From Limnomonas spitsbergensis (Eukaryota; Chlorophyta; Chlorophyceae; Chlamydomonadales), in contig JAYJMM010000083.1 in NCBI GenBank assembly GCA_037349105.1, positions 992,001 through 1,056,000 on the forward strand: a stretch of DNA of 64,000 bases, given 5' to 3'. A model generated the notes under the pieces. That model was not told the DNA's origin, ran no database searches, and was given only the letters and a program-made list of their open reading frames with translations. This document shows positions 43,195 through 52,303 of this stretch, piece by piece. Position 1 is the first letter of the stretch. Each line of letters opens with the position of its first letter. The position numbers were made by a program, and so were the translations under genes.

Positions 43195-46047
43195 AAAAAA
43201 AGGCGGTCCATTGCGCAGCCCGAAGTTGAGCTTTGTGTACATCCAAAGCTCAGGACCCATCCAGAAAGCTGTCTTAGGCTGGTCCTCGACCTTTATAGGG
43301 ATTTGCATGAACCCCGACCGGAGATCAACCTTGCTGAATATCTTGGCAGTTCCCAGATTCTGAAAAATAGTCTCCATCCTGGGGATGGCAAATTTCTGCT
43401 TAGCCGTTCGCAGGTTTAACCTGCGCATATCGTGCGCTATACGGTGATCTGTCCACTCCCCTGTCTCTGCACTCTTCTTAGCCGCTACCACCGAGTTGGC
43501 TGCAAACTTAATGGGCCCACCCTGGGGCACCTTGACTATGATGCCTGCCTCAATCATTGGCTGACACTTTTCCTTAAAAATCGCCGCCTTAGGCGGTGGC
43601 ATATCCCTGGACTTCTGAAAGCATGAACTGACCTCATCCTCCAATGCCAGTGTAAACTCACCCTGTGTGCCACAGTAGCCGGGTAAGTCCTCCATGGAGT
43701 AAGCGAACGCTCCTTGGCGGTCCCTGAGGCTCTGCTCGAGGGTCTTTTGCTGGTCCTCCGTGAATTCAGGGTGCTGGCCCAGCAGCCACCCCTCCTGAGT
43801 CTTGACGTACTCCGAGGGTGGTTCGACTACTCCCCCCGGCTGGAACATGTCAATCATCTCCGCCGCCTGCGGGTTGTCCTCCGCGGGCGGCGCTTCCTCG
43901 CCTGTGCTGTTGCCGCGCTGCCAGTCTTCATGCTGGCTGTACCCGCCCCCTGTCCTGCTGGCGCCCCCCAGCGGGCTGACTGCTGGTGGGCGCAGCCAGC
44001 CTGACGTGAGCTTTGCTGCGGCTTCCTGGCTGGACACAAAAGCTCCTTGGCCTGCTGTAAATCCTCCTCCTCTCACTCCCTGCCCGGTGGCTCGCGCACC
44101 CGGGATGCATACGGACAGCAGGAGCCATACCAACACCAGCTGGAGCGTCCCCATAAGGAACCCCTTAAAAGCCGTACTAGTGAGGAGCCCCCTGCAGGAT
44201 GGCAGCCGTCTTGTAGGCTCCTGCGGCTGGTGTGCTGCAGATTGTTTGCGTGGCCCTGCACTCTGCTCTGGCCTCTGCTGCTCCGCTTCCCATGTTATTT
44301 CCAAGTCCACCTGGCAGCTCCTGGAAGGTTGGCCTGGGCAGTCCACGCCTGGCCTGATACCGCGGTCCCTTTCCGCGGCTTTCCTCTGCGTCGCTCCTGC
44401 GCGTCGCCTGGCCTTCTTGGACTTCTTGCCTTGTAACTTGGCTGTGTCAGCCCAAGCTGCACCGGGCCTCTCTTGCCTTGCTGCTCGGGCGTGTCCCTTG
44501 CTGTTCTGCGCCTGTTGCTCCTGCCCGAGGGTGGTGTGCTGCGCATCCCCACTGACTCCTGCGCGCGTGGCCCTTGCTGGTCCTCCGTACCGCCTCGTGC
44601 CTCTCCTGTCATCGGCCATCTGTCTTGCTTGGCCTGCCTGCCAGCTGCTGGTGTGGCTGTTTTCTGCAGTAGCTGCTCCGCCAGCCCTATCCGCTGGCCG
44701 CGCCTGCTGCACACCTGGGGCCTGGCTGCTGTGACTGCCTGCGGTTTGCTGTGCAGCACTTGCGCCGGCCCTTGTTGCCCCAAGAGCTGATATCCTTTCC
44801 GTCAACTCCTCCTGTAGATCTCTGATTGCCCTGCTGTAACTTCCCATCCTGGGGTTAGGGTCGGGCTGTGGCAGCATTCTGAGCCGGAAAAGCAGGCTAG
44901 CCTCCTGGTCTGCCTCTTGCTGCCCCATGTCCTGTCTTCTCAGTACGTCCAGCTGATCTACGAAATTCCTGAGTACTGCCATCCAGCACCCCGCACTGTA
45001 TGATGCCGGGTCACCCCAGGGCTCCCTTGCCGCTGCCTGCACTGGCTGGCTGATCTGGGCGTCCCCTGGGCGCCTGCTGCCAGCCCCACTGGCTGCTGCC
45101 TCCTTTGAATCGCGCGCGCACTGGTCTGCTGCCTGCCGCGGGCTGCCCCTGAATGCGGCCCGGTACGTCCTCTCGCCCCGTGTTATCTCGTTACTGCGCT
45201 CTATCGCGGCTCTCCTGGCTCTGCGTTCCTCCATTGCTGCTTGCTCCTGAATGACGCTGCGCATCCATTCGTGACGCAGCTGTGTCAGGTCTTCCTCGAG
45301 GTCATGCCCCGGACTCCCTGGTCCTGGGCCTCTGTCGGATGGCATATTATCTCCTTCTGCATCCTGAGCCTCTGCTCTGGCGGCGCTATCCTGGTCCGGG
45401 GGCATGGCTCCTCCCTCGTACCACTCCTCTTCTGACCCCGTAATCTCCACCGGTGGTGGCGGCCCTTCCGAAAGGTCGTCGCTGTATCCTGGGTTCCTGC
45501 TGTACAGGTCCTCTGCAAGCAGGGCACCGGTACTGTATCGGGGTGACTGGGGCTCTGCCCGTCCCCTAGGCTCAGATTCCGGTGCAGACCCTCCCATTCC
45601 TTCCGCGGGATCCAGCCATTCCCATGAGGATGCGGCTGCCCCGAATGTGGTGACGAATGCTGCCTGGGTCCATTCTGGCTCTTCTTCCTGTGTAGGACCG
45701 TTGGTGGCGGCCGCAGGTTCCTCCGAGAAGGGACCGCGCCTGCCCACCAGCCAGTGTCCTATCCTTGGCTGGTTCCTCAGGGCCTCCAATTCCTCCTCAA
45801 TGCCGACCTCCCCTGCTCCTCTGAACAGGGGGTGCAGCGTGCGCACCCCTGCAGCGTGCGCACCCCTGCTGGGTGCGCCTGTCTCCACAACTGCGTTGTT
45901 ATGCCGTCTGCCTGCCAATAGGGTAGCACGCTGCTTGCCCTGTTGTCGTGCCACGCTCTCCTCTCCTGACGCACCCACTGGAGCACGCATGCTTCCAGTC
46001 GTTCTACTGCGAACGGCGAGCGCGCAAGCTCCTCCTCTCCTTCCCAC
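43192..46047 (-). CDS. Polyprotein region of copy B up to mid-RT
   Basis: 951 codons. The first third is an acidic Ser/Glu-rich region, then a helical MAVLRNFVDQLDVLRRQDM block and a basic KKSKKARRRAG patch. A hydrophobic segment GTLQLVLVWLLLSVCIPGARA follows (about 44,090-44,155), then a Gly-rich linker. The RT starts with FTLALEDEVSSCFQ and AIFKEKCQPMIEAGII and reaches the first palm motif SKVDLRSGFMQI. It ends at TAG (43,192) in PPFF*RMMEEE, where copy A has Gln. The apparent start at 46,047 follows a frameshift caused by a 17-bp tandem duplication near 45,850; the true frame continues upstream. Confidence 0.75.
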   Translation of the reverse strand: MGRRGGACALAVRSRTTGSMRAPVGASGEESVARQQGKQRATLLAGRRHNNAVVETGAPSRGAHAAGVRTLHPLFRGAGEVGIEEELEALRNQPRIGHWLVGRRGPFSEEPAAATNGPTQEEEPEWTQAAFVTTFGAAASSWEWLDPAEGMGGSAPESEPRGRAEPQSPRYSTGALLAEDLYSRNPGYSDDLSEGPPPPVEITGSEEEWYEGGAMPPDQDSAARAEAQDAEGDNMPSDRGPGPGSPGHDLEEDLTQLRHEWMRSVIQEQAAMEERRARRAAIERSNEITRGERTYRAAFRGSPRQAADQCARDSKEAAASGAGSRRPGDAQISQPVQAAAREPWGDPASYSAGCWMAVLRNFVDQLDVLRRQDMGQQEADQEASLLFRLRMLPQPDPNPRMGSYSRAIRDLQEELTERISALGATRAGASAAQQTAGSHSSQAPGVQQARPADRAGGAATAENSHTSSWQAGQARQMADDRRGTRRYGGPARATRAGVSGDAQHTTLGQEQQAQNSKGHARAARQERPGAAWADTAKLQGKKSKKARRRAGATQRKAAERDRGIRPGVDCPGQPSRSCQVDLEITWEAEQQRPEQSAGPRKQSAAHQPQEPTRRLPSCRGLLTSTAFKGFLMGTLQLVLVWLLLSVCIPGARATGQGVRGGGFTAGQGAFVSSQEAAAKLTSGWLRPPAVSPLGGASRTGGGYSQHEDWQRGNSTGEEAPPAEDNPQAAEMIDMFQPGGVVEPPSEYVKTQEGWLLGQHPEFTEDQQKTLEQSLRDRQGAFAYSMEDLPGYCGTQGEFTLALEDEVSSCFQKSRDMPPPKAAIFKEKCQPMIEAGIIVKVPQGGPIKFAANSVVAAKKSAETGEWTDHRIAHDMRRLNLRTAKQKFAIPRMETIFQNLGTAKIFSKVDLRSGFMQIPIKVEDQPKTAFWMGPELWMYTKLNFGLRNGPPFF
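44080..44190 (-). other. Conserved hydrophobic, signal- or membrane-type segment upstream of RT
   Basis: About 20 hydrophobic residues (GTLQLVLVWLLLSVCIPG) preceded by Lys and followed by ARA-TG. This is the layout of a signal peptide with an A-x-A cleavage site or of a membrane anchor. Copy A has the same segment at about 4,980-5,080 with conservative replacements only (V/I, I/V, G/A). Confidence 0.65.
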
Positions 46048-47720
46048 ATGGCTCCCGATGCTGGCGTCCTCTGTGGCCCATAAGGCCAGGTGGGACAGGT
46101 TGTTATGTCAATAGGTGCCCACTGCCCCTCTACGCCCCACACGTGCCGCATGGCCGCTGACAGCTGTCCTGGGAGTAAGACCCGCTGCAGCACCAGAAGC
46201 ATGAGCGTCCACACTGTTGGATCTGCGCCCCTGGCGTATGTGCAGGCGTGGAACTCTGCCTCATCCACCGACGCGCATTTAGTGATTGCCACGTTGTCCT
46301 GGTGCCTTGCGAACAGGTAGACGGGCTTGTCGTCCTGAGTGGCGTGCATGTGGATCCATGCTGCTGAAACAGGTACCTCCCCATCTTCCACCTCCTCATA
46401 GTAGTAAGTTACTAGCTGCTGGACCGGTATGGCTGACCTGGCCTCCCCGGGTGCCGTCCCCCATGGCACGGCCTGTCCTGCGACCATCCTGGGAATGACG
46501 ATGGACGCCTCAATGGTCGCCTCACACCTCCTTGGCCTGCCTGGATGGCACAGCCCTGCCTCGGCTGGGGCTTGCACTGCTGTCCCCTCAAACCCTGCGT
46601 ACTCGCCCATGGCTTGCACTGGCACATAGAATGCGCGGTCTCTGAGAGCTACGCTCCCCATCAGCTGACGCACGCAGTCCTCCGCCCATGGTGAGCGCAT
46701 GAACCCGGGCTGCGCACCCCGCCACAGCCCCTCTGTGCGCGCGCTGTTGGGCACGTCCGGGTGCGCCCTGGCTGCCGCCTCCACCGCTGTGATGCCCTCC
46801 GCGACTGCCAGAGTCACCATTTCATGTACGCAGCATACATAGATGGGGTGCCGTTCCCACCTGCGCGCCATGTAACTGGGCATGTTTGTGCTGGGCCGTA
46901 TGTACCCTTTGAGTGCTGCCAACAGTAATTCCGCAGTCACTGCATCCCCCGGGAAGATCATCCGGGCCACCGCCTGACTGGCTGCCCGCCTGTTCACGCA
47001 CATCTGCACGCCGCCTTCCTGGAGCCTGTGGTTTTGCACCCTACACAGCCCGTCCAAGCAATCTGCTGGCATGGTGAGCATGGCCATGGAGGTGGACGCC
47101 TCTGGCATCTCTTCCCCCAGGCGGTAATACTGCACAAAGGGCTCGCTCTCTGGTGGAGTCGGCGGATACGGCTTTATGTAGGCCCGCTCTCTGCTGTATG
47201 ATCTCTCTCTGCTGAAGGACTGGTCAAGCTGGCTGTCCTCGCCCCCTGCGTCGGACCTCCCTCCCCTCTCACTGCTGCGCTGCGTCTCTCCGTCCTCGTC
47301 TACTCCTCCCCACGCATTGCACCGAGAGGTAGTGCCTTTATGGGTCCTAACGGGCCCTGCTGGGCTGTTCTGCTGGCTCAATGCCGCGGCTCCCCTGGCC
47401 CCTGGGCGGCGACTGCGCTCGCTGGCTGGGGCCCTCCCGGTGGCTGCTCCTGCTACCCCTCTTCTTGTGTCGCGCTTGCCCTCCGGGGTACCTGGACATA
47501 ACACGGCAAACTCTGCCTCACGCAATGGTGATGGTTCCCGAGGTTCATATTCAGGTTCATAACCTCCTTCTGAAAGGTTGGAGCCATCCCAACTGGAACC
47601 GGTCTCCCACCCGTCTACGCTGTGCTGGGGCAATGCCCCCTGCTCGCGTCTCTCAAACTCATCCCACTGTGCATTGTACTTGTCCCACTCTACGTCGAGG
47701 AACCTCTGCAAAACGGCCAA
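45777..47720 (-). CDS. Unrecognised polyprotein region of copy B
   Basis: 647 codons. The N-terminal part has MAVLQRFLDVEWDKYNAQWDEFERR. A Ser/Arg-rich tract and a globular region rich in Trp and His follow (MRSPWAEDCVRQLM, WGVEGQWAPIDI). It matches copy A without large gaps. It ends out of frame because a 17-bp tandem duplication (gcagcgtgcgcacccct twice, near 45,838-45,871) shifts the frame. The upstream side is cut by the minisatellite at 47,713-47,897. No fold is recognised. Confidence 0.6.
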   Translation of the reverse strand: MAVLQRFLDVEWDKYNAQWDEFERREQGALPQHSVDGWETGSSWDGSNLSEGGYEPEYEPREPSPLREAEFAVLCPGTPEGKRDTRRGVAGAATGRAPASERSRRPGARGAAALSQQNSPAGPVRTHKGTTSRCNAWGGVDEDGETQRSSERGGRSDAGGEDSQLDQSFSRERSYSRERAYIKPYPPTPPESEPFVQYYRLGEEMPEASTSMAMLTMPADCLDGLCRVQNHRLQEGGVQMCVNRRAASQAVARMIFPGDAVTAELLLAALKGYIRPSTNMPSYMARRWERHPIYVCCVHEMVTLAVAEGITAVEAAARAHPDVPNSARTEGLWRGAQPGFMRSPWAEDCVRQLMGSVALRDRAFYVPVQAMGEYAGFEGTAVQAPAEAGLCHPGRPRRCEATIEASIVIPRMVAGQAVPWGTAPGEARSAIPVQQLVTYYYEEVEDGEVPVSAAWIHMHATQDDKPVYLFARHQDNVAITKCASVDEAEFHACTYARGADPTVWTLMLLVLQRVLLPGQLSAAMRHVWGVEGQWAPIDITTCPTWPYGPQRTPASGAMWEGEEELARSPFAVERLEACVLQWVRQERRAWHDNRASSVLPYWQADGITTQLWRQAHPAGVRTLQGCARCTPCSEEQGRSALRRNWRP

Positions 47721-47897
47721 CCTTCACGGCCAACCTTCACACGGGCCAACCTTCACGGCCAACCTTCACACGGCCAACCTTCACGGCCAACCTTCACGGC
47801 CAACCTTCACACGGCCAACCTTCACGGCCAACCTTCACACGGGCCAACCTTCACGGCCAACCTTCACGGCCAACCTTAACACGGCCAACCTTCACAC
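47713..47897 (+). repeat. 13- to 16-bp minisatellite expansion inside copy B coding region
   Basis: About 13 units of ggccaaccttcac with or without an extra acgg. Copy A has a single junction CEGWPGIFQQFLNKEW here with no array. The expansion is therefore specific to copy B and destroys the frame between CEGWP and FLDVEW. Confidence 0.85.
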
Positions 47898-50023
47898 GGG
47901 GCTGGGCACCCCCTTCGCTGGAGGTCCCTCAATAATCCCATCGCATGTGTCACTGATCTGGCCGACCCTGCTGGCATGGTCCCATAATGGTTCATGGCCA
48001 ACGCCTCTACTGCCATTGCCCAGTGGTTTACCTGCCTGGCCACCTGCCCTTCTGGCACCCTCTGTGGAGTCACCTGAGCTGGTGCTGCTTGGTGGACCTC
48101 AGACTGGCTGGCACCCCTGTCCTGGCTAAACCCCATGTGGCTGGTCATGAAACACGTCCCACCCCACCTTGGTTGTTCGCCTTGGCCTGTTGTTTCCTGA
48201 CGCTCCGGTGGTCCTGGCCACGCGCTTGAGCCCGCTGCTGCCTGCTGGCGGTCCCCTTCGCGGGGCGTCCCCATAGCAGTTTCAAAGTTCCGGTGCCGGT
48301 TTCCCTCGGGGGCATCTTGGCTTCTGCCAGGCCCTCTGGCCCCATAGCCCCGTGCTGGGCCTGCAGGTGCTCCTGGCCTGTTGCCTGTTTGTACGGCTTG
48401 CTCAGGGTTGGTGCATTCGTTGGCAAAGTGCTCTGGCTGGCCGCACCTGTAGCAGGCTCCCCCATGGCGGGGTCCTAGATTGCGTTTTGGCTCTGCCATC
48501 CCACTGCCTCCTGCCTGGGCCCTGCCTGGCGGACTCAGACCTGGGCCTCTCTGGTGTCCCGGCCCCTGCCTGTATGGCCTGGCAAACTCCTCTGGTCGCC
48601 GCTCCCTGGACCTGCCCCTGGGCTGTTCCCTGCTGGGTGACTGGTGCCTGCGGTCCCTTTCGGGTGACTGCCGCCTGCGGTCCCAGCCCCGCTCCTCGCT
48701 GGTGTTGCGCTGCGCCTTGCCCTGTCGCTGGGCCCTGGCTTCCGGTGTGGGCACCACCCCGTGGCGCTCCTCACTGATGGCCCTTTGCGCGCTTCTGCTG
48801 CGCTGTCGGAGTCTTCTGTTCCCTGAGTCGCTGGAGTCGTTGCTCTTAGCTTCCTGCTGACCCGCGGCCTGTTGCTCTTCTTCCTGCGGCTCCCCCTGGT
48901 CGGAATGCTCGCTCTCCACGTTTGATAACGGGGACGGGGTCTCCATCATTTTATTGAAGCATTCTGCCGTCTCTGGGTCCACTGCAACTGGGAGCGGCTG
49001 CCCGTGGTTTGGCAGCCCCCCCAAGTGCTGTGTTCCTAGGGCTTCTTGCAGCTTGGTCAGCTCATCTGCACGTAGGATGTACTGCTGATGGACTTCTGCC
49101 ATGGCTTGCTGAGCATCCTGGATGCTCTTCCACCTGCCCAGCTGGCCTCCTAGGTACTCGACGATTCCTGCCGCCTGCTTCCACATCTGGTTTTCTCTCC
49201 ACTTGAGAGCTTGTTTCAGCCCTTCAATACGCCCGGTCAGCTTGCCGATGTGTCTGTCTCGACTGCTGGTCCCTGGCTCTGGAACCTTTTCGCCGCTGCA
49301 CTCCTCCTCCTCCTCTTCCATCTCTTCTTCCTGCGCCTTGCCAGTGCTGCCGCTTGCTTGTTGCGCAGTGGGCCTTGCCACCTTTGGCTGCCCTTGCAGC
49401 TGCTGCTTTTGCGCCTGCCTGCCAGCGCCGCTGCTTGCCTGTTGCGCACTCGGCCCTGCCACCTGTGGCTGTTCTTGCAGCTGCTGCTTTTGCGCCTGCT
49501 CGCCCCTGCTGGGCACTGATTTCACTTGTGCAGCTCTGTCAGCTGCGGCTGTGCCGTATCCCCTCTGCCTTGCGACCGGCGGTGCTGCCTGCACCGCAGG
49601 CGCTGTCCCTGGGATCCGCGAAAGCTCCTGAATCCTCCTCTCGCACTCCTCCGCTGAGTGCCTGGCTGGCTTCCCGCACAAGGCGCACGGGTGGCTGGGG
49701 CATGCTGGCAAGAAGCTTCTGACGAGTTCTCTATCCTTGTCAGAGACTCCCGCGGCTCTGCGCGCTCTGGTCACCTCCTCTGAGGCTGCTGCGCCGGCCT
49801 CTGTCATTGCTGCCTCGATCGGCACCAGCATTTGTCTTTGGAGCCTAGGGTGTACTGTGTTGCCCGGCCCTGCGTCCTGTCCAGCTTTCGTAGCGGTACC
49901 TGCGCGTGTGGCCATGGCATGCTGTAAGAGCGGCTCGTGCTCTGCCTCAACTGTTGCAGCGGGCCACCCTTCTCTTTCTGCGAACCCACACTGGACTCCT
50001 GCCCACGCCACTGCTGCTGCCTG
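47876..50023 (-). CDS. Post-protease region of copy B with second CCHC knuckle
   Basis: 711 codons after TAA at 50,024 (a Tyr codon in copy A). A long Gln/Glu/Ala-rich helical region with QAQKQQLQGQPKVARPTAQQ-like repeats comes first, then an Arg/Ser-rich tract. The knuckle CYRCGQPEHFANEC lies at about 48,415-48,456. A helical segment ending RRGCPAPCEGWP follows, where the minisatellite begins. The arrangement equals that of copy A. Two zinc knuckles on either side of the protease-like domain are unusual for one element. Confidence 0.65.
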   Translation of the reverse strand, partial: QAAAVAWAGVQCGFAEREGWPAATVEAEHEPLLQHAMATRAGTATKAGQDAGPGNTVHPRLQRQMLVPIEAAMTEAGAAASEEVTRARRAAGVSDKDRELVRSFLPACPSHPCALCGKPARHSAEECERRIQELSRIPGTAPAVQAAPPVARQRGYGTAAADRAAQVKSVPSRGEQAQKQQLQEQPQVAGPSAQQASSGAGRQAQKQQLQGQPKVARPTAQQASGSTGKAQEEEMEEEEEECSGEKVPEPGTSSRDRHIGKLTGRIEGLKQALKWRENQMWKQAAGIVEYLGGQLGRWKSIQDAQQAMAEVHQQYILRADELTKLQEALGTQHLGGLPNHGQPLPVAVDPETAECFNKMMETPSPLSNVESEHSDQGEPQEEEQQAAGQQEAKSNDSSDSGNRRLRQRSRSAQRAISEERHGVVPTPEARAQRQGKAQRNTSEERGWDRRRQSPERDRRHQSPSREQPRGRSRERRPEEFARPYRQGPGHQRGPGLSPPGRAQAGGSGMAEPKRNLGPRHGGACYRCGQPEHFANECTNPEQAVQTGNRPGAPAGPARGYGARGPGRSQDAPEGNRHRNFETAMGTPREGDRQQAAAGSSAWPGPPERQETTGQGEQPRWGGTCFMTSHMGFSQDRGASQSEVHQAAPAQVTPQRVPEGQVARQVNHWAMAVEALAMNHYGTMPAGSARSVTHAMGLLRDLQRRGCPAPCEGWPC

Positions 50024-52303
50024 TTACCCCCCTGCTGGGGATGCCCGCATTAGTGGCAGCGTAAGGTCCCTGACCCCTTGCGCCCTCTGTGAGCCCTCTC
50101 TGGGTCGTAAGGTCAGTCTTCCTGTTGCCTCTAATACCCCGGTATACTTGAGGAACTCCGGGTTCCCTACCAAGTGCTCATATGCGTCTGGTGGCGTCTT
50201 AACGACCCTGACCACCGTGGGCTCCATAATGGCATTGGGCCCGCCATATCCATACACCACATAAATGAACAGCACTCCATACAGATCTGCCCCTGCATTG
50301 TCTGTGGTACGTATCTTCTCATCCGTGCGCACCAGCTCCGCCCCCATGGCAACTAATTGCTCTGCAAGATTGACAGTGATGACATGGCACGTGCATGCTG
50401 AGTCCATGAGGGCTTTCTGAGCCACCAGGACCTTCCCTTTGACCATAAGTCCCACACACTGCTCCAGATTGCTTCTGTCATTTTTGAAATACTGCAGCTT
50501 GGGTGCAGCTGTCATCGTTCTACTCTCTGGCCTGGTGTTACTGGTCTCACCCGCGTAGTTGTAGTTGTCTGCTCCCATTGGCATCGTGGTGAAAGACAGC
50601 GCTGAGAGCCTCTCGTTCAGCTTGAACACCTGTAGGCGGATGTCGGACATATCGTCAGCTAGTTTACTCAATACCAGCCTCTTTGCCCCCTTCCTGGAGG
50701 AAGGTTCCAGGAATCCTGGCACTGGTTCCTCCTCCTGCAAAGGTTCTGGCATATATGACTTAGGACGGGCGTTATGAACCGCCTGTTTGAAACCCGCAGG
50801 CTTGGGCACCAGCCCAACCTGCGTCATGAGTGCCACGGACTCGCTGAGCATCTCTGCCATGGTCTGGTGCCAGCCTTCTGGCTCAGCCTGCACCGTTGCA
50901 TTGCTGAGATGCGACACGTGGGCTGCCTGCTGCGCCTGACCCCCCTGGCCAGGCCCAGGCCTTGGATACTGCCTATTGTTCTGATTCCGTTCATACGGCC
51001 TGCATGCAGCCTGTCCCTGCTGCGGCCTTGGCTGTAGAGGGTACTGCTGTTGCTGCGGATACTGCTGTTGCGGCGGATACTGCTGTTGCGGCTGTCTGGC
51101 CGGTCCAGGTGTGATGTCTGTAACCAGGGGCATAGGCCTGCGCTCATCCCTGGCCATGGGCGTCCTGCAGTCCCTGGCCAGGTGCGCCGTGCTACCACAC
51201 TGGTAGCATGCCTTGGCTGCTCCAAGGGCGCCCTCTGCGCTGTAATTTGCCGTCCCTGTTTGGTCCGCCCAGGTAACTCCTCTGGGTTTACCATCCACCC
51301 GCAACTGTGGTACTGCTGCTGAGCCTGCGGGGTGCACTACCCCTTCAAGGCGTGTCCGCATCTCCCACTGTCCCGTTCTCTCTTTTCTGCCCCTGTTGGG
51401 CTGTGCATCTCCCTGGCTAGGCCCGTTGTTGGTCATTTGCCTGAAGCCGGTTCCTCCCAGGTCACCCATTTCCAGGGCAAACCTCTCCCACAGCACCACC
51501 TGCTGTGTGAGTACTGCGATCTGGTCTTCATCGTTCATGCTGAGGTACCCTGGCACCGTCATAACGAACTTGCTCAGCTTGGCTCTAGCAACGGCTGGGA
51601 GTCCGTCGTGGAACATGCGCGAGACAGAGTGGCTTCTGCCGAAGTGATCTACTGCATCCCTTGAGATCTGCAGCAACTCTGCCGTTGTCAGCACTCTGTG
51701 AGCAAATGCTTCCACCGTGTCTTCTGGCTTGACGTCCGGATCTAGAGTAGTCTTTACTCCTAGCCTGAGGTTGGTGATGGCTGTCCTCTCCTCTGAAGTT
51801 GGTTTTCCCACTTCCGCTTGGACCACCCTGATCCACAAAGTGAGCAGCGAGGCCTCGCAACCCTGCCCCTCTGCTGGGGCGATCCACTGCTGCCCGATCC
51901 GTTCCACCTCTGTGGCAATTCTGTTTCCTGCGTGGGGCGCTGCCCTGATGGCTGCCCTCAGTGGCCCCATGCTGGCCGGCTTGCTGTCCCACACCTTGAC
52001 CAGCGACTTGATCAGCAACGTCATAGCTGACGGCGACTGGCATGATCCAGCTATTTCACCGGCCACCACAGCCAGCGTTGGCTGGTCATCCGACATTGCC
52101 AGCCTGTTGTGCGATCCCCAGTATCCACACGCATGGCAATACTTCCTGGCTGCAACTGCGCATGGGTGTGACATATCCAGGACTGGCACGTTGCCTTGGA
52201 TGGCTGGGATCTTGGTGACCTTGGCCACCCCTGTCAGCTGCAGGACCATCTGTTGATGCAGCTGCAGGGTCACTCTCGCCTGCTCCCTGTCGATTCTCTT
52301 CAT
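50024..52303 (-). CDS. Gag C-terminal region, first CCHC knuckle and protease-like domain of copy B
   Basis: 759 codons. The first 290 residues form the helical capsid-like region (MKRIDREQARVTLQLHQQM ... YLSMNDEDQIAVLTQQVV). The knuckle CYQCGSTAHLARDC (about 51,168-51,210) and a Gln/Pro-rich linker with YPPQQQYPQQ repeats follow. The putative aspartic protease has the active-site-like ALMDSACTCHVITVN (about 50,370-50,410) and the downstream strand pair GVLFIYVVYGYGG. Copy A has a nonsense codon inside this domain while B reads through. D-S-A instead of D-T/S-G makes activity uncertain. Confidence 0.7.
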   Translation of the reverse strand: MKRIDREQARVTLQLHQQMVLQLTGVAKVTKIPAIQGNVPVLDMSHPCAVAARKYCHACGYWGSHNRLAMSDDQPTLAVVAGEIAGSCQSPSAMTLLIKSLVKVWDSKPASMGPLRAAIRAAPHAGNRIATEVERIGQQWIAPAEGQGCEASLLTLWIRVVQAEVGKPTSEERTAITNLRLGVKTTLDPDVKPEDTVEAFAHRVLTTAELLQISRDAVDHFGRSHSVSRMFHDGLPAVARAKLSKFVMTVPGYLSMNDEDQIAVLTQQVVLWERFALEMGDLGGTGFRQMTNNGPSQGDAQPNRGRKERTGQWEMRTRLEGVVHPAGSAAVPQLRVDGKPRGVTWADQTGTANYSAEGALGAAKACYQCGSTAHLARDCRTPMARDERRPMPLVTDITPGPARQPQQQYPPQQQYPQQQQYPLQPRPQQGQAACRPYERNQNNRQYPRPGPGQGGQAQQAAHVSHLSNATVQAEPEGWHQTMAEMLSESVALMTQVGLVPKPAGFKQAVHNARPKSYMPEPLQEEEPVPGFLEPSSRKGAKRLVLSKLADDMSDIRLQVFKLNERLSALSFTTMPMGADNYNYAGETSNTRPESRTMTAAPKLQYFKNDRSNLEQCVGLMVKGKVLVAQKALMDSACTCHVITVNLAEQLVAMGAELVRTDEKIRTTDNAGADLYGVLFIYVVYGYGGPNAIMEPTVVRVVKTPPDAYEHLVGNPEFLKYTGVLEATGRLTLRPREGSQRAQGVRDLTLPLMRASPAGG

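Noticed and set aside
47381..48129. Plus-strand frames with repeated TFTANLHGQPS-like protein
   Set aside because: They arise from the minisatellite inside the antisense strand of the retroelement coding region.
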